Source: Micromonospora rhizosphaerae (GTDB lineage: Bacteria; Actinomycetota; Actinomycetes; Mycobacteriales; Micromonosporaceae). From it: a DNA stretch of 64,000 nucleotides. How positions within the stretch are numbered: position 1 is the first letter of the stretch; each line of letters starts with the position of its first letter. The stretch spans positions 6,200,001 through 6,264,000 of the forward strand of contig NZ_FMHV01000002.1 in the NCBI RefSeq assembly GCF_900091465.1, read 5' to 3'. The notes beneath the pieces were generated by a model that saw only the letters and a list, made by a program, of their open reading frames with translations, ran no database searches and had not been told where the DNA came from. Below are positions 47,501 to 55,598 of the stretch, in pieces. The position numbers and the translations under genes are program-made.

Positions 47501-48205
47501 TCATGGTTCGCATCGTTGGCCGGCAAGCACCTCCTCGGACAGCGCTGCCTCCGCAGCCTGTTCGGCGGTGCTCCGGTAGGCGAACCAGGGCATGAAGAAC
47601 TGGGTGGTCGGGCCGACCGCGAGTGCGTACAGCACGGTGCCGACGCCCACGCTGCCACCGAGTAGCCAGCCCACGGCGAGAACGGTGATCTCCATCAGGG
47701 TGCGGATGAGCCGGATGGAGCGCCCGGTTGCGGCGGACGCGCCTGTCATCAGCCCGTCCCGGGGGCCGGGTCCGAAGCGCGCGCCGACGTAGACGGCGAC
47801 GGAAAGCCCGTTGAGCAGGACTCCCCCGACCAGCAGGCAGACCCGGGCCGGGAAGCCCAGGTGCGCAGGGATGAGCAGGAGGCCGAGGTCGGATGAGTAC
47901 GCCAGGACGATGATGTTGGCGACCGTGCCGAACTTCGGTCTCTGCTTGAGGGGAATCCACAACAGCAGCACGAGAACCCCGAGGACGGCGCTGATCGCGC
48001 CGAAGCTCAGGGAAGTGTGGTGCTCCAACCCCTCGTACAAAACGCTCCAGGGGTTGACGCCCAGCGAGGCCCGGACCATGAGCGAGAGGCTGAATCCGTA
48101 CAGGGCGAGGCCGATGAACAGTTGGGGCAGGCGCCGCAGCGGACGCTCACCGAGGGGGACGTAGGTCAGGGGCGGCAGGGGCGCTGGTGTCTTTTTCAGA
48201 GCCAC
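47501..48205 (-). CDS. YczE/YyaS/YitT family membrane protein
   Basis: About 234 aa with five hydrophobic helices (LFIGLALYGFSLSLMVRASLG, FGAISAVLGVLVLLLWIPL, VCLLVGGVLLNGLSVAVYVG). LGVNPWSVLYEGLEHHTSLSFG and ARFGPGPRDGLMTGASAATG are YczE signatures. It is divergent from a MocR regulator, the YczR/YczE pair known in Firmicutes and Actinobacteria. GTG 48205 (VALKKTPAPL) is preferred because the GTG at 48241 lies inside the regulator's operator dyad. Transported substrate unknown. Confidence 0.85.
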   Translation of the reverse strand: MALKKTPAPLPPLTYVPLGERPLRRLPQLFIGLALYGFSLSLMVRASLGVNPWSVLYEGLEHHTSLSFGAISAVLGVLVLLLWIPLKQRPKFGTVANIIVLAYSSDLGLLLIPAHLGFPARVCLLVGGVLLNGLSVAVYVGARFGPGPRDGLMTGASAATGRSIRLIRTLMEITVLAVGWLLGGSVGVGTVLYALAVGPTTQFFMPWFAYRSTAEQAAEAALSEEVLAGQRCEP

Positions 48206-48225
48206 GGGAGGCGAGTCTGTACGCT

Positions 48226-48253
48226 GATTGGCCCAGACCACATGGCCAATCTC
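48226..48253. promoter_or_regulatory. MocR-type operator between yczE and yczR
   Basis: GATTGGCC (48226-48233) and GGCCAATC (48246-48253) form a perfect 8-bp inverted repeat with a 12-nt spacer in the short divergent region. ATTGG-type half-sites are known for MocR regulators. A TACAGA box at 48216-48221 (minus) would serve the yczE side. Confidence 0.65.
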
Positions 48254-48264
48254 GGGAGAATGGT

Positions 48265-49752
48265 ATGGCCGCGCCAGCTCAGTTCCAGCCCGTGGCGAGG
48301 GTGAACGGCACGAACCGGACCCTGGGGAGCCGACAGCTCGCCGCGCTGCTGCCCGACCCGGCCGGAACGAGGCCCGCCTACCGCCACCTGGCTCAGTCGA
48401 TCAGCGCGCTGATCCTGGACGGGCGGATCGCGCTGCACGTCAAACTCCCCGCCGAGCGGGAGCTGGCCACCGCCCTGAACATCAGCCGGGCCACCGTCAC
48501 CGCCGTGTACGACCTGCTGCGCGAGAACGGCTACGCGCACAGCCGCCAGGGCTCGGGTACCTGGACCGCCCTGCCGGAAGGCCGTACCCCCAGCGGCATC
48601 ACCCGGTTCCTCAGCCCCCCGGACACCGCGATCGACCTGGCCCGGGCGGCCCCCGGACTGCCGGAGCAGGCGCTCGTCGATGCTCTCCGCCGGGTCGCCC
48701 CCCGGCTGGTCGAGCACGCGCACACCCCCGGCTACCACCCCTACGGCCTGCCCGAACTGCGCGCCGCCATCGCCGAGCGTTTCACCCAGCGGGGCCTGGC
48801 CACCATGCCGGAACAGATCCTGGTGACCTCCGGCGCACAGCACGCACTCACGCTGGTCCTGGGACTCCTGGGCAGCCCTGGTGACCGGGTCCTGGTCGAA
48901 AATCCGTCCTACCCGAACGCTCTGGAGGCAATGCGCCGCTCCCGGCTCCGGACCGTGTCCGTCCCGGTGACCGATACCGGCTGGGATATCGAGATCATCG
49001 AGTCGACGCTGCATCAGGTCGTGCCCCAGCTGGCCTATCTGATCCCCGACTTCCACAATCCGACCGGTTGCCTCATGCCCGATCAAGAGCGCATCCGCAT
49101 CCTGGACGCCGCTCAGCGCTCCGGCACCTGGCTCGTCGTCGACGAAACCCTGGCCGACCTCGCCCTCGACGTCCCCGCCCCACCGCCCTTCGCCTCCCAT
49201 GCCACGCCCGGTGGGGTCGGCCAGGTCATCACCATCGGCTCGATGAGCAAAACCCACTGGGGCGGCCTGCGCATCGGCTGGCTGCGAGCTCCCTCGCGGT
49301 TGGTTACCGAACTCGCCGGCCAGCGGGTCGCCACCGACATGGGCGGCTCGGTCCTGGACCAACTCCTGGCCCTCGACCTCCTGGATCGGGCCTGGGAGCT
49401 GCTGCCATCGCGCCTGGAACAGATGCGGGAGCAGCGCGCAGCCCTGGCCGCCGCCCTCGCCGAGCACATCCCGAAGTGGAGCTGGCGACTGCCGCCCGGC
49501 GGTCTGTCACTCTGGGTCGACCTGGGCGAACCCATCGCCGCACCGCTGGCCGAGCGGGCGTTGGACTACGGGGTGCGGATCGAGGGCGGTGCGCACTTCG
49601 CCACCGACCCTGGCCTCTTCGAGCAGCGCCTCCGCATCCCCTACACCCTGCCTCCCGACACCCTGCTCGAGGCTGTGCACCGCATGGCCACCGCACTCGC
49701 CGACGGCCTCCCCGCCTCGTCGGCCGGCGGGCGACCGCACTGGGTCGCGTGA
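48265..49752 (+). CDS. MocR family (GntR/aminotransferase) regulator, YczR type
   Basis: 495 aa. The winged helix is at PAYRHLAQSISALILDGRIA to ELATALNISRATVTAVYDLL; the aminotransferase-like domain follows with VTSGAQHALTLVLGLLGSPG, LIPDFHNPTGCLMP and the PLP lysine in IGSMSKTHWGGLRIGWLRAP. PLP binding residues look intact, so a PLP-dependent regulator is expected. ATG 48265 is preceded by GGGAGAATGGT. It is divergent from the yczE gene and very likely represses or activates it. Confidence 0.9.
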   Translation: MAAPAQFQPVARVNGTNRTLGSRQLAALLPDPAGTRPAYRHLAQSISALILDGRIALHVKLPAERELATALNISRATVTAVYDLLRENGYAHSRQGSGTWTALPEGRTPSGITRFLSPPDTAIDLARAAPGLPEQALVDALRRVAPRLVEHAHTPGYHPYGLPELRAAIAERFTQRGLATMPEQILVTSGAQHALTLVLGLLGSPGDRVLVENPSYPNALEAMRRSRLRTVSVPVTDTGWDIEIIESTLHQVVPQLAYLIPDFHNPTGCLMPDQERIRILDAAQRSGTWLVVDETLADLALDVPAPPPFASHATPGGVGQVITIGSMSKTHWGGLRIGWLRAPSRLVTELAGQRVATDMGGSVLDQLLALDLLDRAWELLPSRLEQMREQRAALAAALAEHIPKWSWRLPPGGLSLWVDLGEPIAAPLAERALDYGVRIEGGAHFATDPGLFEQRLRIPYTLPPDTLLEAVHRMATALADGLPASSAGGRPHWVA

Positions 49753-49811
49753 CGGCATCCCGCCGCCGGCTTCCGCCCTTCGGTCGCCTGACACCGGACG
49801 GCTGCCGCGCC

Positions 49812-49865
49812 GCAGACGGGACGGCGCCTCAGACGGGACGGCCGCCGTGCCTCAGACGGGACGGC
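49812..49865. repeat. three copies of a 14-16 bp CAGACGGGACGGC unit at the DUF2203 3' end
   Basis: GCAGACGGGACGGC (49812-49825), CCTCAGACGGGACGGC (49827-49842) and the same 16-mer at 49850-49865. The last copy contains the DUF2203 stop codon (49852-49854) and its final codons. Confidence 0.6.
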
Positions 49866-50202
49866 GGCCGGCGAAGCCGCACTCGACCCGGTGGTACCAG
49901 CGCAGGTCGCCGTCCCCCTCCAGCCAGCACCAGAGCACCGACCGGCCGTCGCGCTCACCGGGGAAGTCCAGTAGCACCGGCGCGATGCCCTTGATCTGGA
50001 TGTCGTGCTCGGTGAGCTCGTCCACGATGGCGTGCAGCCGGGCCTCCAGCGCCTTGACCTCGGCCAGGCCGCCCAACGGGCTGGCCCCGTGGTCGGCCAG
50101 GTCGACCCGGAGCTCGGCCAGGTCGGCCCGGAGCCGGATCAGCTCGTCAACACGCGGGCGCAGGGTCGCCATCAGATGCCGTGCCTGGGCGAGAGTGAAC
50201 AC
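49852..50202 (-). CDS. DUF2203 family protein
   Basis: 116 aa. MFTLAQARHLMATLRPRVDE, then HDIQIKGIAPVLLDFPGERD and VLWCWLEGDGDLRWYHRVECG match DUF2203, a small helical-plus-beta protein family of unknown function. It is the only gene between yczR and the proC repeat region. The 3' end is repeated downstream in short form. Confidence 0.88.
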   Translation of the reverse strand: MFTLAQARHLMATLRPRVDELIRLRADLAELRVDLADHGASPLGGLAEVKALEARLHAIVDELTEHDIQIKGIAPVLLDFPGERDGRSVLWCWLEGDGDLRWYHRVECGFAGRRPV

Positions 50203-50226
50203 CCGGCCAGTATGCGGCAGTGCCGC

Positions 50227-50430
50227 GCCGGCCTCAGCCGGCCTGGGCGGCCAGCTCGCGGGCGCGGTCGAAGCCCTGCCGGCCTCAGCCGGCGTGGGCG
50301 GCCAGCTCGCGGGCGCGGTCGAAGCCCTGCCGGCCTCAGCCGGCGTGGGCGGCCAGCTCGCGGGCGCGGTCGAAGCCCTGCCGGCCTCAGCCGGCGTGGG
50401 CGGCCAGCTCGCGGGCGCGGTCCCGGGCGG
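50227..50430. repeat. 51-bp tandem repeat, about four copies, derived from the proC 3' end
   Basis: Copies start at 50227, 50278, 50329 and 50380, period exactly 51 bp (17 codons). The fourth copy is the proC 3' end itself, diverging after GCGGTC near 50420. On the minus strand each unit reads (F)DRARELAAHAG-stop-GRQ, so each carries a stop in the same phase. The most distal copy has one change (CCTGGG for CGTGGG). Confidence 0.9.
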
Positions 50431-51205
50431 CCTCGAGCGCGGCCAGCAGTGCCGCGCGGACGCCGTGGTTCTCCAGTTCCCGGATGGCCGAGATGGTGGT
50501 GCCGGCCGGCGAGGTGACCGCCTCCCGCAGCGTGACCGGATGCTCGCCCGAGTCGCGCAGCATCACCGCGGAGCCGATCGCGGTCTGCACGATCAGCTCG
50601 TGCGCCACCTGCCGTGGCAGCCCGAGCAGGATGCCGGCGTCGATCATGGCCTCGACCAGGAGGTAGAAGTAGGCCGGGCCGGAGCCGGAGAGGGCGGTCA
50701 CCGCGTCCTGCTGGGACTCGGGCACCCGGATGGTCGCGCCGAGCGGCTTGAACATCTCCTCCGCGAGGGCCAGGTGCGCGCCGGTGGCGTGCGGGCCGGC
50801 CGAGATGGCGCTCATCGCCTCGTCGACCAGGGCCGGGGTATTGGTCATCACCCGGACCACCGGGGTGCCGTCGGGCAGCCGGCGGTTGAAGAAGCTGATG
50901 GGCAGGCCGGCGCAGAGCGAGATGACCAGCTTGTCGGCCGGCACCTTGAGCCCGATCTCGTCCAGCAGGGCGGCCGCGTCCTGCGGCTTGACCGAGATGG
51001 CGAGCACCTCGGCCTCGTCCACCGCGGTGAGGTTGTCCACCACCCGTACGCCGTACCGGGTGGTCAGCTCCTCCGCGCGGCTGGGCCGCCGGGTGGTGGC
51101 GAGCAGCCGTTCCACCGGCCAGCCGGAGCGGAGCAGCCCGGAGAGCATCAGCTCACCGATCTTGCCCGCGCCGATCACCGCGACCGTGTGCACCCCGGGT
51201 GACAT
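50387..51205 (-). CDS. proC: pyrroline-5-carboxylate reductase
   Basis: 272 aa. NAD(P)-binding HTVAVIGAGKIGELMLSGLL, VLAISVKPQDAAALLDEIG, LVISLCAGLPISFFNRRLP, RVMTNTPALVDEAMSAIS and the C-terminal ALSGSGPAYFYLLVEAMIDA, PAGTTISAIRELENHGVRAAL are ProC signatures. It makes proline from P5C. The ATG at 51205 (MSPGVHTVAV) is 9-10 nt after GGGGTACGG. The final 17 codons with the stop are tandemly repeated beyond the gene. Confidence 0.94.
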   Translation of the reverse strand: MSPGVHTVAVIGAGKIGELMLSGLLRSGWPVERLLATTRRPSRAEELTTRYGVRVVDNLTAVDEAEVLAISVKPQDAAALLDEIGLKVPADKLVISLCAGLPISFFNRRLPDGTPVVRVMTNTPALVDEAMSAISAGPHATGAHLALAEEMFKPLGATIRVPESQQDAVTALSGSGPAYFYLLVEAMIDAGILLGLPRQVAHELIVQTAIGSAVMLRDSGEHPVTLREAVTSPAGTTISAIRELENHGVRAALLAALEAARDRARELAAHAG

Positions 51206-51273
51206 TCCGCCGTACCCCTCTCGTCGAGGCGCGGCGCGGCGGACCTGCGGGCCGCCGCGCCGCCTGCCGCCGA

Positions 51274-52302
51274 TCAGCTGCCGAAGAAGACCTCGGCCTC
51301 GGCGTACCGCTCCAGCGGCACGGTCTTCAGCTCGCGGGTGGCCTCGGCCAGCGGCACCCGGACGATGTCCGTGCTCTGCATGGCGACCATCTTGCCCCAG
51401 TCGCCCTCGTGCGCGGCGTCGATCGCGTGCAGGCCGAGGCGGGTGGCGAGCACCCGGTCGAACGCGGTCGGCGTGCCGCCGCGCTGGATGTGGCCGAGCA
51501 CGACGGTGCGCGCCTCCTTGCCGGTCTTCGCCTCCAGCTGCTCGGCCAGCCACTGGCCGATGCCGCCGAGCCGAACGTGGCCGAACGCGTCCAGCTCCTG
51601 GGTGTGCAGGACCATCTGCCCCTCCAGCGGGTGCGCCCCCTCGGCGACCACCACGATCGGGGCGTACTGGTGCTGGAAGCGCTTCTCGACGTACCCGGCG
51701 ACCTGGTCGACGTCGAACTGCCGCTCGGGCAGGAGGATCACGTTGGCGCCGCCGGCGAGGCCGGCGTGCAGGGCGATCCAGCCGGCGTGCCGGCCCATCA
51801 CCTCGACGACCAGGGTGCGGTGGTGGCTCTCCGCGGTGGTGTGCAGCCGGTCGATCGCCTCCATGGCGATGTTGACCGCGGTGTCGAAGCCGAAGGTGTA
51901 GTCGGTGGCGCCGAGGTCGTTGTCGATGGTCTTCGGCACACCGACCACGTTGACGCCCAGCTCGTGCAGCTTGGTGGCGACGCCGAGGGTGTCCTCGCCG
52001 CCGATCGCGATCAGCGCGTCCACGCCCTGGGCGGCCAGGTTCTCCTTGATCCGGTGCACGCCGTTCTCGATCTTGAACGGGTTGGTCCGGGACGAGCCGA
52101 GGATGGTGCCGCCGCGGGGCAGGATGCCGCGCACCTCGGCGATGCCCAGCGGCCTGGACAGGCCCTCCAGCGGACCCTTCCAGCCATCCTGGAAGCCCAC
52201 GAACTCGTGACCGTAGGTGGCGACGCCCTTGCGGACCACCGCCCGAATCACCGCGTTGAGACCTGGGCAGTCGCCGCCGCCGGTGAGCACGCCGATACGC
52301 AT
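51274..52302 (-). CDS. pfkA: 6-phosphofructokinase, PPi-dependent type by its residues
   Basis: 342 aa. MRIGVLTGGGDCPGLNAVIR, AIGGEDTLGVATKLHELGVN, VVGVPKTIDNDLGATDYTFG and EVMGRHAGWIALHAGLAGGA are PFK motifs. The positions equal to E. coli Gly104 and Gly124 are Asp (GGED) and Lys (PKTIDND), the pair that marks PPi-using enzymes such as Amycolatopsis PPi-PFK; ATP enzymes have Gly at both. So PPi is the likely phosphoryl donor. ATG 52302 lies 12 nt after GGAGG. Confidence 0.9.
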   Translation of the reverse strand: MRIGVLTGGGDCPGLNAVIRAVVRKGVATYGHEFVGFQDGWKGPLEGLSRPLGIAEVRGILPRGGTILGSSRTNPFKIENGVHRIKENLAAQGVDALIAIGGEDTLGVATKLHELGVNVVGVPKTIDNDLGATDYTFGFDTAVNIAMEAIDRLHTTAESHHRTLVVEVMGRHAGWIALHAGLAGGANVILLPERQFDVDQVAGYVEKRFQHQYAPIVVVAEGAHPLEGQMVLHTQELDAFGHVRLGGIGQWLAEQLEAKTGKEARTVVLGHIQRGGTPTAFDRVLATRLGLHAIDAAHEGDWGKMVAMQSTDIVRVPLAEATRELKTVPLERYAEAEVFFGS

Positions 52303-52457
52303 GATCTGCTCATCCTCCTGGAGCATCAGGTGAAGCCCGGATAAGCCCCAGGATATGTGTCAGATCAGACCATCGGCGCCGTTGCCGGCCCGGGGCGGGC
52401 CGTCAATGCGCACTGTAGTCGCCGCGCCGGTCCGCCGACAGCGCGCCCCGGCGCCGT

Positions 52458-52970
52458 TCACCGCCCGGACGCTCCCCGGATGGTCATCGCCCGCCACCGG
52501 GCCAGGTTGTGCCGGGCGTCCACCAGCGCGTCGTGCCGCCCCGCCTCGGCCTCCGGGAGCCTCGGCCGGCCCCGGTCGTCCCAGAGCTGGCGCAGCTCCC
52601 TGGTGAACCGGGGGATCTCCCGGGGCAGCGCCGGCATCGCCCCCCAGAGCTGGGCCAGCGCCACGTGGTCGTACGCGGCGTACCAGGCCCACAGCTCGAT
52701 CTGCTCGCCGGGCCGGTCCCGGACCGGCGCTATCAGGAAGTCGTAGAGCTCGTTGCGGATCCGCTCCCGGGACCGCCAGGCCCGGTCGGCCGGCGAGGGG
52801 AGCTTGTCCAGCACGTTGCGGCGGACCCAGGGTATGGCCCGCGAGTCGTCGAACTCGGTGGAGACCGCGTAGAACTCGCGGCCGTGCTCGTCGACGACGC
52901 CGATCGACACGAGGTCGATGATGCGGCCGTCCTCGATGAACTCGCAGTCGTAGAAATAGCGGTAGACCAT
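52458..52970 (-). CDS. 3'-5' exoribonuclease AS-like (Rv2179c family)
   Basis: About 170 aa RNase T/DEDD-type. MVYRYFYDCEFIEDGRIIDL (first Asp/Glu), GREFYAVSTEFDD, WAWYAAYDHVALAQLWGAM and HDALVDARHNLARWRAM (His/Asp). Rv2179c of M. tuberculosis, the founding exoribonuclease AS, cleaves 3' RNA ends. The start at 52970 is preferred because GAGG is 9 nt upstream; a further ATG at 52979 exists. In mycobacteria the gene follows aroG. Confidence 0.9.
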   Translation of the reverse strand: MVYRYFYDCEFIEDGRIIDLVSIGVVDEHGREFYAVSTEFDDSRAIPWVRRNVLDKLPSPADRAWRSRERIRNELYDFLIAPVRDRPGEQIELWAWYAAYDHVALAQLWGAMPALPREIPRFTRELRQLWDDRGRPRLPEAEAGRHDALVDARHNLARWRAMTIRGASGR

Positions 52971-53214
52971 CCCCGCCATCCTCGCCCACCGCGGCCGGAC
53001 GCGGGCGGCCGGGGCACCGCCCGGACGTAGTCCTCCCTGCGTCGCAGCTCGGCACGGTCACGGAAGTGCCCTCAGGGGTGTACAGCACGCGACCGGGCCG
53101 TCATGATCTGATGTGTACCGCTACCGGACGCCGAACCGGATCAGAGCCTCATGGCGGGGGCTGCAGGTTCACCCGGCTGCGAGTTGTGGTCCTTGATCTG
53201 GGAGGGGTTGGGCC

Positions 53215-53907
53215 GTGGAGGTTCGCCTGCCGGAGCCGGGTGACGCGCTCACGGGTGTCGAGATGTTCGCCGGGCTCGAACCGGACGTACGGCAGCGGGT
53301 GATCGCCACGGCGGTCCCGCGCACCTACCGCAAGGGTCAGCTGCTCTTCGTGGAGAACGATCCGGGCGAGTCCCTGATCGTGCTGCGCCGGGGCGCGGTG
53401 GCCGTCTTCCGGACCGCTCCGACGGGCGAGCGGGCCGTGCTCTCGGTGATGCGTCCGCCCGACGTACTGGGCGAGGTCTCCCTGCTGGACGCCTCCACCC
53501 GCTCCGCGTCGGCGGAGGCGATCGAGGACTGCTCGGCGCTCGCGCTGTCCCGCGCCGCCTTCATGGAGCTGGTCCACTCCAACCCGCGCATCCTGGACGC
53601 GGTGATGCGCTCGCTCGGCGGGCTGATCCGCCGGCTCACCGAGCAGAACGCCGACCATGTCTTCCTCGACCTGCCCGGTCGGGTGGCCAAGACGCTGGTC
53701 CGGCTGGCCGGCGAGAGCCAGGCCCCGATGATCACGATCGAGCTCAACCAGAGCCAGCTGGCCGAGATGGCCGGGGGCTCCCGGCAGAGCGTCAACCAGG
53801 CGATCGGCTCGTTCGCCAGCCGCGGCTGGCTGCGCACCGAGGGGCGCCGGATCGTGGTGACCGACGTGGCCGCGCTGCGCCGCCGCGCCGGCATGAACGA
53901 CCGCTGA
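53215..53907 (+). CDS. Crp/Fnr family transcriptional regulator
   Basis: 230 aa. The cyclic-nucleotide-binding fold covers about 14-130 (MFAGLEPDVRQRVIATAVPR, YRKGQLLFVENDPGESLIVL, PPDVLGEVSLLDASTRSASA); the helix-turn-helix is LNQSQLAEMAGGSRQSVNQA with GWLRTEGRRIVVTD. The GEVSLLD segment retains Gly-Glu but has no usual R-x-A for cAMP (S-T-R-S-A-S is close), so the ligand is open. GTG 53215 has GGAGGGG 8 nt upstream. Confidence 0.88.
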   Translation: MEVRLPEPGDALTGVEMFAGLEPDVRQRVIATAVPRTYRKGQLLFVENDPGESLIVLRRGAVAVFRTAPTGERAVLSVMRPPDVLGEVSLLDASTRSASAEAIEDCSALALSRAAFMELVHSNPRILDAVMRSLGGLIRRLTEQNADHVFLDLPGRVAKTLVRLAGESQAPMITIELNQSQLAEMAGGSRQSVNQAIGSFASRGWLRTEGRRIVVTDVAALRRRAGMNDR

Positions 53908-53965
53908 CGGCCTCTCGCCGCGGGGCGCCACCCCTTTGACCCGCGCCTGCGCGGACATACGGCTG

Positions 53966-53990
53966 CGCCGGCTGCCGAGGGCAGCCGGCG
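53966..53990. terminator. 11-bp-stem hairpin between Crp-type gene and repeat-peptide gene
   Basis: CGCCGGCTGCC-GAG-GGCAGCCGGCG, perfect stem with a 3-nt loop, lies 13 nt past the stop of the minus-strand peptide gene and 58 nt past the stop of the crp-type gene: a likely shared terminator. Confidence 0.65.
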
Positions 53991-54003
53991 TGACCGTGCC
54001 GGT

Positions 54004-54132
54004 TCAGCGGGTGGGACCGGCCCAGCGGGTCGGGCCAACCCAGCGGGTGGGACCGGCCCAGCGGGTGGGACCTGCCCAGTAGCCCGGGCCCGCCCAGCCG
54101 GCCGCCGTGCTCGCGTTCGTCGACGTCTCCAT
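54004..54132 (-). CDS. 42-aa peptide with W-A/V-G-P-T-R repeats
   Basis: METSTNASTAAGWAGPGY is followed by four hexapeptides WAGPTR, WAGPTR, WVGPTR, WAGPTR and a stop. An ideal GGGAGG lies 6 nt before the ATG, and a TAGTGT -10 with TTTTGC 17 bp upstream is seen near 54183. A hairpin terminator follows. Layout (Ser/Thr/Asn-rich leader of about 12 residues, then identical core repeats) resembles multi-core precursor peptides, but no modifying enzyme gene is adjacent; an MFS exporter is divergent. No known family recognised. A simple structural repeat protein is the alternative. Confidence 0.6.
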   Translation of the reverse strand: METSTNASTAAGWAGPGYWAGPTRWAGPTRWVGPTRWAGPTR

Positions 54133-54338
54133 GTTCGCCTCCCTGGTTGATCGCCATTTGTGGCGCTGTCTGCCGTCGACACTAGGGCGGGAGCGAACCC
54201 GGCAAAATAGACAAATTGCCATACATCAGTACCCGAAGGGCGGTTTCCCGCAGGAGCGGTCTGCTGACAAGGTTGCCGCGCCCGCAGTCATGCCGGTGCC
54301 CGACCGGCCAGAACGACCGCAGCGAGGAGTTGACGGAC

Positions 54339-55559
54339 ATGTCTCTTATCCGCAGCAACATTGCCTTTCGTCGATACTGGTCCGCTCGGTTGATCTCGTA
54401 CGCGGGCGACCAGCTCGCCCGGACGGCCCTGCTGATCGCGGTCTACGACCGGTACGGGGGCACGGCCGTCGCGCTGCTGCTCCTCGCCTCAACCGCGCCC
54501 CGACTGCTCGGTCCGGTGCTCGGTGCCCTCGCCGACCGATTCGACCAGCGTCGGCTGATGATCGGGTGCGACCTCACCCAGGCGCTGCTCTACCTGGCGG
54601 TCGCGCTCCTCATGCCGCCGCTGCCCGTCCTGCTCGCACTGATCACCGCCGCCACCGTCGCGGCCACCACCTTCACGCCCGCCGGCCGCAGTCTGCTGCC
54701 GGCACTCGTCGGACGGGACCGGTTGGCCCCCGCCAACGCCCAGTTGGCGGTGGGCGTCAACATCGGCTTCGCCGCCGGACCCGCTCTCGGCGGGCTGCTG
54801 CTCGCCACGGCCGGGCTCACCGCCACGCTGCTCGTCGACGTGGCGAGCTTCCTGGCATCGGCGCTGCTGGTCGCCGGGGTGCGGCGACTGTCGGACACGA
54901 TGCCGGCGCACCGGGGCGAGCCGTTCCGGAAGGTGCTGCACGACGGGCTGCAGGTGGTGCGGGGCAACGCCGTCACCCGCGCGGTGTCGGTCGGGTTCCT
55001 GGTGATGGTGACGTTCGCCGCGTTGGACAATCTCGCCGTCGTACCGCTGGGGCGCTCCGAACTCGCTGCCGACGAGGTCCTCGTGGGCCTGCTCGGCACG
55101 GCGTACGGCGTGGGAATGGTGCTCGGCCCGATGAGCCTGGCCCGCGCCGGCCGGCGGGCCCGGATGGATCTGGTGCTCTACACCGCGTTGCTCGCGCTCG
55201 GGGTGGGCACCCTGGCGACCGGGTTCAGCCCGGTGATCGCGCTGGCCCTCGCCGGCCAGGCGCTCGCGGGAGCGGGAGCGGGCTGGCACAACGTCGCGGC
55301 GGACACCCTCATCCAGCAGAACGTGCCGGGCGACCGCCTCGGCGTCGTCTTCGGCACGGTCTACATGTTCCCGTACGCGGCGGAGATCCTCGCATACGCG
55401 GTCGGCGGCGCGCTGCTGTCGGCCCTCGGTCCGCGATGGCTGCTGACCGTCTCAGGGGTGGGCATCCTGGCGACGCTGGCGTTGATCGCGCCGATGCTCT
55501 CCCGCGCCCTGGGCCGATGGTCGGCCCGCCGGAAGGCGCCGCTGCCGGTCGCCGGGTGA
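54339..55559 (+). CDS. MFS transporter (EntS-like exporter type)
   Basis: 406 aa, 12 predicted helices. MSLIRSNIAFRRYWSARLIS and YAGDQLARTALLIAVYDRYG are typical of the DHA3-type exporters (EntS/MFS_3). LGALADRFDQRRLMIGCDLT is the loop 2-3 motif. Such exporters move peptides, siderophores or drugs. ATG 54339 with GAGGAG 9 nt upstream. It is divergent from the repeat-peptide gene across a 206-bp AT-richer region. Confidence 0.88.
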   Translation: MSLIRSNIAFRRYWSARLISYAGDQLARTALLIAVYDRYGGTAVALLLLASTAPRLLGPVLGALADRFDQRRLMIGCDLTQALLYLAVALLMPPLPVLLALITAATVAATTFTPAGRSLLPALVGRDRLAPANAQLAVGVNIGFAAGPALGGLLLATAGLTATLLVDVASFLASALLVAGVRRLSDTMPAHRGEPFRKVLHDGLQVVRGNAVTRAVSVGFLVMVTFAALDNLAVVPLGRSELAADEVLVGLLGTAYGVGMVLGPMSLARAGRRARMDLVLYTALLALGVGTLATGFSPVIALALAGQALAGAGAGWHNVAADTLIQQNVPGDRLGVVFGTVYMFPYAAEILAYAVGGALLSALGPRWLLTVSGVGILATLALIAPMLSRALGRWSARRKAPLPVAG

Positions 55560-55598
55560 GGCCCACACGGCCCGTCGCCCCTGGGGGTGGACGCCGGG

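Noticed and set aside
50227..50430. Regular 51-bp repeats considered as a CRISPR array
   Set aside because: Units are directly tandem with no spacers and include the proC coding end; no cas genes.
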